A stretch of DNA of 64,000 nucleotides from Chryseobacterium taiwanense (lineage in GTDB: Bacteria > Bacteroidota > Bacteroidia > Flavobacteriales > Weeksellaceae), in NCBI RefSeq assembly GCF_000813825.1, contig NZ_JWTA01000015.1, forward strand, positions 296,403-360,402, given 5' to 3'. Positions 59,745 to 64,000 of the stretch are shown here, in pieces. The position numbers were made by a program, and so were the translations under genes. Every line of letters starts with the position of its first letter. The stretch's first letter is position 1. The notes under the pieces were generated by a model, which was not told the origin of the DNA, searched no databases, and was given only the letters and a program-made list of their open reading frames with translations.

Positions 59745-62273
59745 TTAAAAGCCAACCTGGAAACCGGCTTTAATACCAAATGTTGAAATATCCGGCCTGT
59801 CCAGATAATTTCCTCTCCAGTTGAAATCTACTCTGAAGATTCTAAGATTTCCAAAACCGATGTTTTCAATTCCTACTCCATATTCATAGTAAATATGTTC
59901 GCTTGGCGCTGAATATTTAAATCCTGCAACGTTAATTGCTTTTGAAGCGTCACTCAAAGTTCCGTAAGCGCCTCTAAGGAATGCAATTTCTCTTAATTTC
60001 AATTTCTTGATCAAAGGAATGTAAGAAAGGATTTTCCCGTTGAAATGATGCTCCAAATGAAGTGTTGTATAAGTATCTGCTACAAACTCATAATAATTAA
60101 GCTGTGCAAACGTATTCTGTGCTAAACTATAAGACTGGTTTCCTGGAATCACGTTTTGTAAAGCCAAAGGAACGGTGTTGAAGTTTTTTCCGGCTTCAAA
60201 ATTCACTAATGTTTTTCCCCAGCTTCCGATCAGAACAGGTTTGTAGAACATGAACTGTAATTTGTTATAATTAAAGTCAGATCCGAATAAGCCTTCAATA
60301 CCTCTTGTGTATTTTAAAACGATCGTTGGAGCTAGTGTTCCGTGTTCATATCGGTCGATTCCTGTTTGAGAGAATTTTGCACCCGGTCTTGCGATTAAAC
60401 TTAATGTAAAGTGAGAATCGTTAGTGGTTTGTCTCAAATCTCCGTTTTTGTAATACATTAAATTAAAACCTGAAGGATTAGCAGATTTAATACTCTGCAT
60501 TGTTCCGTCTAATCTGATCTGGAAGTTTTTCCAAGGTTCAATAGAAGTGAAGATATTGGTTTGATTTACAGAGCTTAATGATGCGTTTTCCCCTCTTGCA
60601 AATAACGTTGAAGAAGCAAATGTTCTTGCCATGATTCCATCGTCATTGGTCAGTTGAACTCCCAATTGTAAGATGTCTCTTCTTGTTCCTGCTCCAACAG
60701 TGAATCTGTTGACTCTGTTAAACATGAATCTTGCTTCCGCACCATATTTTACCTGTTGATCTTTGAATCCATAAGCGGTGTAAAACTGAACTCTCCAAGG
60801 GTCGTTTCTGGTGAAATAAGTTCTTGCTCCCAATCGAATTCTGTCGCCTTCTATTTCGTTCTTCCCGTAAATAGAGAAAATAGGACCTAAATCTATTCCT
60901 TTGACAACGTTATAGTATCCTGATCCCAATGTTTCGTATAACTTAACGATTCGATTGAATTTTGGTGTTTGCTGAAGTTTGTCAAGCATATCATAAATTC
61001 CCTGTTCGCTTTTTGATAGTGAATCAGGTCTTGATTTCAGCCAATAAGCATCGTCTTTATCAACGAATTTATCGTCGTATTCTTCTTCTTTTCTCTTGAA
61101 AATATTGTCTTCGAGAGGTTTGTTGAACTGATATTCTGAATAATCGACAGATCTTTTGGCGACAATGCTTTTTGAAGTTTTCTTTTTGGAAAAAGGAGTC
61201 ATTTCAATTTCCGTAACAAATTTTCTAGGTAAGAAAGTGTTTTCGTCCGGATTGTCGTATTCTAATTCTGTCGAAATTCCATTAATGAAATTGACATTGA
61301 TCTTCTGAGTAGATTTTAAAATTGCCCCTAAAACAGCATAGCTGTCTGTGTCAATATATAAATAGCCTTGAAATGCTAAAACTTCAGTTCTTTTAGGCTG
61401 ATAACGGATTTTAAAAGCTCTTTCTCCGCGAATGGAAATGGTGTCTACCAAATTATAATCATAGGTGCTGAAACCTGTTTCTCCAACCGGACTTGGAAAT
61501 CCAATGTCAAAATAGTTTAAGGTGTTATCGTAAATATTAATATCACGATACAGGTTTTTAGCAGTTAAAGTAATGATTTGGTTATCTTGGAATCCTGAGG
61601 TCTTTTGAGCAATTAAAAGCCTTTTGCTTCTTTTTGAAGGTCTGTTTTCGCCGTAGTTTTCATAGATGGCTTCATTTAAAAAAACAGGAAGTCCGATCTT
61701 TCCGCTTGCTGTAGAGTCTTTATAATCAAAAATAAATTCCAGTTTATTGAAGATCTTTCTCTTCATGAATGTGCTGTCTAGATTGTTGGCATCAAACTGA
61801 ATTTTTTCATATTCTTTATATGTGTATGTGTCGAATTTGTCCAACCCATTATTTCTTTTTCTTGCCCATACTTTCTGCATAATAGCATAAGCGGGGTTTT
61901 CTTTTTTGTTTTTGAATTTCGGGCGTTCGTTGTTAATGACTACCGCTTCAATATTGCCTACTTTCTCCGCAGACATTTTAATGAGTAAATTCTCAAAGCT
62001 TGCAGGAGTAATACCTATGCTTTCTACAGCGTAATTTTTTTTCTGAAATCTAAGCTTGTAAATAATCGTGTCAGATTGTATGCTGAAGTTTGCTGATGAT
62101 GTGGTAGTGTAACGAGTGTTACTGTCGTTGATAAATATATCTACACCTGTAATAGGGATATTTGTTTTCTCATCAATAATTTTTCCGGTTGCCGAGTTCT
62201 GAGCCTGTATGTAGCCGAAAAAAATAAAGGAAAAACAGGAAAGATAGTATTTAAAATTGTTAGTTAACATCAT
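59745..62273 (-). CDS. Outer-membrane DUF5686/carboxypeptidase-regulatory-like protein
   Basis: 842 residues from ATG 62273. A TTG at 62321 lies in a promoter-like ACTTTGC and is rejected. Signal peptide (CFSFIFFGYIQAQ), then a carboxypeptidase-regulatory-like domain (GKIIDEKTNIPITGVDIFIND), then the DUF5686 body (ERPKFKNKKENPAYAIMQKVWARKRNNGLDKFDTYTYKEYEKIQ) and a beta-barrel-like C-terminus ending GIKAGFQVGF. Members of this group are common flavobacterial outer-membrane proteins of unknown role. Single gene. Confidence 0.82.
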   Translation of the reverse strand: MMLTNNFKYYLSCFSFIFFGYIQAQNSATGKIIDEKTNIPITGVDIFINDSNTRYTTTSSANFSIQSDTIIYKLRFQKKNYAVESIGITPASFENLLIKMSAEKVGNIEAVVINNERPKFKNKKENPAYAIMQKVWARKRNNGLDKFDTYTYKEYEKIQFDANNLDSTFMKRKIFNKLEFIFDYKDSTASGKIGLPVFLNEAIYENYGENRPSKRSKRLLIAQKTSGFQDNQIITLTAKNLYRDINIYDNTLNYFDIGFPSPVGETGFSTYDYNLVDTISIRGERAFKIRYQPKRTEVLAFQGYLYIDTDSYAVLGAILKSTQKINVNFINGISTELEYDNPDENTFLPRKFVTEIEMTPFSKKKTSKSIVAKRSVDYSEYQFNKPLEDNIFKRKEEEYDDKFVDKDDAYWLKSRPDSLSKSEQGIYDMLDKLQQTPKFNRIVKLYETLGSGYYNVVKGIDLGPIFSIYGKNEIEGDRIRLGARTYFTRNDPWRVQFYTAYGFKDQQVKYGAEARFMFNRVNRFTVGAGTRRDILQLGVQLTNDDGIMARTFASSTLFARGENASLSSVNQTNIFTSIEPWKNFQIRLDGTMQSIKSANPSGFNLMYYKNGDLRQTTNDSHFTLSLIARPGAKFSQTGIDRYEHGTLAPTIVLKYTRGIEGLFGSDFNYNKLQFMFYKPVLIGSWGKTLVNFEAGKNFNTVPLALQNVIPGNQSYSLAQNTFAQLNYYEFVADTYTTLHLEHHFNGKILSYIPLIKKLKLREIAFLRGAYGTLSDASKAINVAGFKYSAPSEHIYYEYGVGIENIGFGNLRIFRVDFNWRGNYLDRPDISTFGIKAGFQVGF

Positions 62274-62461
62274 TTGTTTCTTCAAGCATTTAGCATAATC
62301 AAAAACTGTGCTGCTTTGCAAAGTATTTAAAAGGTTTTGCGGTTGGTTTATAAAACTGCAAAGTTAACGAAAATAACCCTACTAATATTGTGATAGATAG
62401 AAGGTTTCTTCAATGAAATAAAAATTATCATTTGAAAAATAGTAAGGGGCAAAAGTGAAAA

Positions 62462-62487
62462 AGGCTTACATCTATTTTTGTAAGCCT
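62462..62487 (-). terminator. Terminator of the RCC1-repeat gene
   Basis: AGGCTTACA / TGTAAGCCT stem, 8-base loop, T run on the minus strand, 19 bases after the stop. Confidence 0.8.
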
Positions 62488-62505
62488 GTTTTAATTGTTT
62501 TTCGT

Positions 62506-63867
62506 TTATTGTTTAATGATTTTATGGACAGTGGTGCCTTTGTTGGTGTTTATTTTCAAAAGGTATGTTGCTCTAGGTAATGTAGAAATGTTAATTTCTA
62601 TTTGAGAGGATTTCTGAGATAAAACTTCACGTCCGCTGCTGTCTAAGATGCTTGTGCTGATAATTGTATCCGGAGATATAATATTTATTTTTGAAGTTGT
62701 TGGGTTAGGATAAACTGAGATTTGATTCTCTAGAGAAGTTTCTGTAACAGAGAGTTTTTCCGGACATTGTGTATGCATGTATATAGGTGTGTTTTTTGAA
62801 ATGATTGTTCCGTCTCCCAGCTGTCCGAAATCATTGTATCCCCAAGTCCAAAGAGTGTTGTCGTTTTTAAGGACGACTTGATGAGCGTTGGAATAGTTAT
62901 TGACTGTCTTCCAATCATTGCTTGTTCCTTGCTGTGTTGGTATTGTTTTATTGATATAAGTTCCGTCACCTAGTTGCCCGTAGGTGTTGTTTCCCCAGCT
63001 CCAAAGAGTTCCGTTGTTTTTTATGGCTATGCTATGATAGTATCCTGTACATGCTTCTTTCCAGTCGTTTTCGGTCCCGATTTGTATTGCGTTTAATCTA
63101 GTAAATGTTGTTCCGTCACCTAGTTCTCCATATGCGTTGTATCCCCATCCCCAAAGAGTTCCGTTAGTTTTTATGGCTAGAGTATGAGCTCCTCCTGCTG
63201 TTACGGTTTTCCAATTTGTGTCACTTCCTTTCTGGGTGGGGATTGGCTGTATTCCTATTCCTCCTCCTAATTGTCCTATGTCATTATTTCCCCATCCCCA
63301 TAAAGTACCGTTGTTTTTAATTGCCATGCTATATTCTTCTCCGGAAGTGATTGTTTTCCAGTCTGTATCTGTTCCAATCTGTACTGGAAGGTGGCGATTG
63401 ATAAACGTATTGTCGCCAATTTGACCGTAATCATTGCTTCCCCATGCCCATAATGTGCCATCTGTTTTCAAGGCTAGGCTATGATGGAAACCGGCGCTAA
63501 TGGATTTCCAGTTTGTGTCTGTTCCTATTTGTATGGGGGTCGTTTTGTTTGTGGTGCTTCCGTCTCCCACTTGTCCGCGGTGGTTCCATCCCCATGCCCA
63601 TAATGTACCGTCGGTTTTAATTGCTAAAGCATGGTGGTATCCCCAGCTAGTGGCTTTCCAGTTGGTTGAGGTTCCTACCTGAATTGGTGTTGTTTGATTG
63701 TTGTTGTTTCCGATGCCAAGTTGTCCAATATTGTTCCATCCCCACGCCCATAAGGTTCCATCTTCTTTGATAGCTAAATTAGATCCGCCTCCTGAATCAA
63801 AAGCTTTCCAGCATTGGGCGTTGATAATCTGTATTACGAATAAAAAAAGTAAAATTGTAAATCTCAT
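62506..63867 (-). CDS. Secreted RCC1-repeat protein with type IX secretion C-terminal domain
   Basis: 453 residues from ATG 63867, which gives a clean signal peptide (MRFTILLFLFVIQIINAQ). Earlier in-frame codons add no signal. Seven RCC1-like repeats of about 50 residues follow, each with a GTLWAWGxNxxGQLGDG core (the last is NTLWTWG), enough for a seven-bladed propeller. The final 75 residues (SVYPNPTTSKINI ... SGREVLSQKS ... YLLKINTNKGTTVHKIIK) are a type A type-IX-secretion signal. It should be exported to the cell surface or medium. RCC1 blades usually bind other macromolecules, and the ligand is unknown. Internal DNA repeats come from these blades. Confidence 0.9.
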   Translation of the reverse strand: MRFTILLFLFVIQIINAQCWKAFDSGGGSNLAIKEDGTLWAWGWNNIGQLGIGNNNNQTTPIQVGTSTNWKATSWGYHHALAIKTDGTLWAWGWNHRGQVGDGSTTNKTTPIQIGTDTNWKSISAGFHHSLALKTDGTLWAWGSNDYGQIGDNTFINRHLPVQIGTDTDWKTITSGEEYSMAIKNNGTLWGWGNNDIGQLGGGIGIQPIPTQKGSDTNWKTVTAGGAHTLAIKTNGTLWGWGYNAYGELGDGTTFTRLNAIQIGTENDWKEACTGYYHSIAIKNNGTLWSWGNNTYGQLGDGTYINKTIPTQQGTSNDWKTVNNYSNAHQVVLKNDNTLWTWGYNDFGQLGDGTIISKNTPIYMHTQCPEKLSVTETSLENQISVYPNPTTSKINIISPDTIISTSILDSSGREVLSQKSSQIEINISTLPRATYLLKINTNKGTTVHKIIKQ

Positions 63868-64000
63868 AGTAATAGTTTGTTGATTATTAAAGATATACAT
63901 TTTTATTGAATATGTAATAAATTGGTTTTTGAATAAGTAAATGTCAAAAAGAAAAATTTTAGTAAAATAGGATAGCATGACATAAAAAAAGACCTACATT
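63868..64000. other. Window edge, upstream of the RCC1-repeat gene
   Basis: No gene is complete here. The last bases (AAAAAAAGACCTACATT) may be one arm of a terminator for a gene outside the window. Confidence 0.3.

Noticed and set aside
62730..63883. Tandem repeats as a CRISPR or satellite array
   Set aside because: The repeats keep a reading frame and encode the blades of the RCC1-like protein.

Overview
The window is chromosomal DNA from a member of the Bacteroidota, most likely a Chryseobacterium-like flavobacterium (Weeksellaceae). The reasons are the low GC content, a SusC/SusD pair, TonB-linked receptors, a C-terminal type IX secretion signal, a BlaR1/TonB fusion, and promoters of the Bacteroidota type (TTTG, about 20 bases, TAnnTTTG). 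No rRNA, tRNA, CRISPR array, prophage or intact insertion sequence was seen. The genus is an inference from protein style, not a database match.

Layout. 0-1.1 kb: ribosome-assembly GTPase EngB and an ElaA-type acetyltransferase. 1.1-5.2 kb: a two-component system (TPR lipoprotein histidine kinase plus LuxR-like response regulator) with small companion proteins. Two matching inverted repeats sit at promoters on either side of it. 5.2-14.4 kb: exported metallophosphoesterase, phosphoinositide phospholipase C-like protein, SusC/SusD pair and MsrA. Two copies of a 157-bp non-coding repeat, in opposite orientations, lie in the gaps at 7.2 and 14.7 kb. 14.8-22.7 kb: ROK sugar kinase and an iron-uptake operon built from two copies of a TonB-receptor plus PepSY-reductase cassette. 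22.8-32.9 kb: secA, a nucleotide-sugar epimerase, an AsmA-like protein, a radical SAM protein and small conserved proteins.

33.0-39.4 kb is the most unusual part. It holds a peptide secretion locus with a VKOR/thioredoxin oxidoreductase, a peptidase-containing ABC transporter (C39 domain) and an HlyD-type adaptor. It also holds four short cysteine-rich precursor peptides sharing a 16-residue leader that ends in GG or GA. Three of the four precursors are preceded by a nearly identical 18-base box at a fixed distance from the start codon. Together they suggest a system that cleaves leaders, exports peptides and forms their disulfides. The product and its activity are unknown.

39.5-64 kb is mostly core metabolism and envelope genes: 2-oxoglutarate-type oxygenase, menD, pabB/pabC, membrane proteins, an AI-2E family transporter, uvrB, blaI/blaR1 with a clear operator, PQQ-type sugar dehydrogenase, an aminotransferase/monooxygenase pair, miaE, an acyltransferase, a zinc protease lipoprotein, rplU-rpmA, a large outer-membrane protein and a secreted RCC1-repeat protein.

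Several genes have a longer reading frame starting at TTG or GTG inside a promoter or terminator. For those the shorter ATG start is given and the reason stated.
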